A DNA stretch of 7,222 nt from Candidatus Nanopelagicales bacterium. Its GTDB lineage: Bacteria > Actinomycetota > Actinomycetes > S36-B12 > UBA5976. The notes under the pieces are model-generated. The model searched no databases and was not told the DNA's origin. It saw only the letters and a program-made list of their open reading frames with translations. Where the stretch lies: the NCBI GenBank assembly GCA_023257525.1, contig JALRCB010000047.1, forward strand, positions 1-7,222, in the 5' to 3' direction. Positions 6,180-7,222 of this stretch are shown piece after piece; positions within the stretch are counted from its first letter, which is position 1, and each line of letters starts with the position of its first letter. The position numbers and the translations under genes were made by a program.

Positions 6180-6920
6180 TTAACCTCTACTCAAGGACAT
6201 TATTCCATTAGCCGACCTGGCATTTGTGTCAGCGTTTTGAACCATTTTTATGTTTAAATCAAACATTCGCTGCTGACTGACAAGCGCTACCATGGAGGCA
6301 GCAACACTAACATTTGACCCTTCTAGAAATCCCTGTTTAATCCGAACCTCACCCAGCGGAGCAGATCCGAGCACCGCCTGAGACTCAAACAAACCATCTG
6401 CAGCACGCGAAAGCGACCTAGGTTCTGGATTAACGAGCTTTAAGCGACCAATAACTTGAGGTTGCGGCGACACACCGTCAAATATCGTCACTGTTCCATC
6501 ATCTGCAATTTCTGGGCGGCTATTGGGAGGAATCGTTATTGGCCCTCCATCGCCCATGAGGGGAAACCCACCTGCTCCCATCAACTGGCCCTGAGCATTG
6601 ACAGAGAGTCTTCCGGACCGAGAGTAAACCTCTTGACCGTCGGCACGACGAACGACAAAAAAACCGCGATCCGCAATTGCGACGTCAAAAGCATTACCCG
6701 TGCTCTCGACCGAGCCTTGCAAAAAACTGGATCCAGGTGTTGTGTCTATGGTAAATGAACGCGTATTCGCACCATCGCCCCCCATCGGCACAGCGCGAAA
6801 GGCGGCAACCTGCTCCCGAAATCCTGGCGTAGACGCATTTGCTAGATTGTTTGCTGTAATGGCCATTTGACCTAGTGCGGCTCGCGCGCCGGTCATCGCA
6901 GAAAAAACAAGGCGATCCAT
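6180..6920 (-). CDS. flgF: Flagellar proximal rod protein FlgF
   Basis: FlgF is a proximal rod subunit exported by the flagellar type III system. It has 246 residues (E. coli 251). The start MDRLVFSAMTGARAALGQMA fits the family; the axial motif NNLANASTPGF is at 24-34, and FRAVP follows, as in enteric FlgF. The central part shows AFDVAIADRGFFVV, VYSRSGRLSVN and the GDGGPITIP turn typical of FlgF. The C-terminus has LEGSNVSVAASMVALVSQQR (199-218) and NADTNARSANGIMSL. It differs from FlgG by lacking the FlgG-specific 'EDLLYQT' segment. It begins two bases after the flgE stop and has no recognisable ribosome binding site, so it probably relies on ribosomes finishing flgE. No cysteines. Confidence 0.97.
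   Translation of the reverse strand: MDRLVFSAMTGARAALGQMAITANNLANASTPGFREQVAAFRAVPMGGDGANTRSFTIDTTPGSSFLQGSVESTGNAFDVAIADRGFFVVRRADGQEVYSRSGRLSVNAQGQLMGAGGFPLMGDGGPITIPPNSRPEIADDGTVTIFDGVSPQPQVIGRLKLVNPEPRSLSRAADGLFESQAVLGSAPLGEVRIKQGFLEGSNVSVAASMVALVSQQRMFDLNIKMVQNADTNARSANGIMSLSRG
6184..6188 (-). promoter_or_regulatory. Ribosome binding site of flgG
   Basis: The minus strand reads AGAGG followed by TTAAG and the flgG ATG at 6178, a five-base spacing. It lies in the last sense codons of flgF, next to the flgF stop. Confidence 0.7.
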
Positions 6921-6922
6921 AA

Positions 6923-7222
6923 TTAACGCGACATTTGGATGGTTGTCGTTATGAGTTCATCCTGAGCACGAATGCTTTGCGCATTAGCTTGGTAGTTTCT
7001 TTGCTGAACCATGAGTCGAACCAATTCCTGGGCCATATCTGTATTTGCCTCCTCGAGAGATTGGGACCGAACGGTTCCAAATGATCCAGTGCTGGCAGCA
7101 CCCAAAATCGGGTCGCCAGAGGCATCGGTAGATTGAAATGTATTGGGGGAAACCTCGCTCAAACCGCCTAATCCGCGGAAGGTAGCTAACATGAGTTGAC
7201 CAGCTACTAGATTTTTACCGTT
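6923..7222 (-). CDS. flgE: Flagellar hook protein FlgE (partial, C-terminal 99 residues)
   Basis: FlgE polymerises into the flexible hook. Only the C-terminus is present: the frame is open from the right edge (first residues NGKNLVAGQL, before the internal Met at 7192) to a TAA at 6925-6923. The stretch FRGLGGLSEVSPNTFQST is the usual approach to the C-terminal D0 helix, and VRLMVQQRNYQANAQSIRAQ with DELITTTIQ is the hook-protein signature; 'QRNYQANAQ' in particular separates FlgE from FlgG and FlgF. The 'LEASNVD' turn of the family is here LEEANTD. Position before flgF agrees. The Met at 7192 is internal and should not be taken as a start. Several hundred N-terminal residues lie beyond the window, presumably preceded by flgB, flgC and flgD. 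Confidence 0.95.
   Translation of the reverse strand, partial: NGKNLVAGQLMLATFRGLGGLSEVSPNTFQSTDASGDPILGAASTGSFGTVRSQSLEEANTDMAQELVRLMVQQRNYQANAQSIRAQDELITTTIQMSR

Noticed and set aside
6456..6758. 100-residue plus-strand open frame inside flgF, and similar plus-strand frames across the window
   Set aside because: All are antisense to well-conserved flagellar genes and show no domain; none has convincing family likeness.
1..7222. A novel defence, mobile or regulatory system
   Set aside because: The whole window is filled by colinear flagellar genes with almost no spare DNA. I saw no transposase, direct repeats, tRNA, CRISPR-like array or composition break.

Overview
This window is a section of a bacterial flagellar gene cluster. 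Every recognisable gene lies on the minus strand, so transcription runs from high to low coordinates. In that direction the order is flgE (3' end only), flgF, flgG, flgH, flgI, flgJ, flgK, flgL and motA (5' part only). FlgH and FlgI are the L- and P-rings that pass through the outer membrane and peptidoglycan, so the host is Gram-negative. The flgE-F-G-H-I-J-K-L order is the one known from gamma- and betaproteobacteria, as opposed to the usual alphaproteobacterial arrangement. FlgJ lacks the C-terminal muramidase domain of the enteric protein, and MotA is the long E. coli-like form. Base composition looks balanced, near half G+C. I would call it a proteobacterium and would not go lower; sphingomonads, which carry gamma-like flagellar clusters, remain possible.

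Layout: 7222-6923 is the hook protein C-terminus. 6920-5396 holds the two distal/proximal rod genes flgF and flgG. 5394-3578 holds the L- and P-ring genes flgH and flgI. 3578-3153 is the rod-scaffold gene flgJ. 3140-825 holds the two hook-filament junction genes flgK and flgL. 824-747 is the only real intergenic gap. 746-1 is the first 248 codons of motA, the stator proton-channel subunit, open at the left edge. From flgE to flgL neighbouring genes are 1-12 bases apart or overlap by 1 or 13 bases, so one transcript with translational coupling is the natural reading. Their promoter lies beyond the right edge.

Together the genes build the outer half of the basal body and the hook. FlgF and FlgG polymerise as the rod with FlgJ as scaffold. 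FlgI and FlgH form the bushing around it. FlgE extends as the hook. FlgK and FlgL cap the hook and seat the filament. MotA, with MotB presumably just off the left edge, supplies torque. The rod, hook and junction proteins and FlgJ contain no cysteine at all.

No new biological system was found. The points worth a second look are the domain-poor FlgJ, the short and divergent FlgK, the loss of both FlgI cysteines, the long N-region of the FlgI signal peptide, and the attachment of motA to the end of the flg operon.
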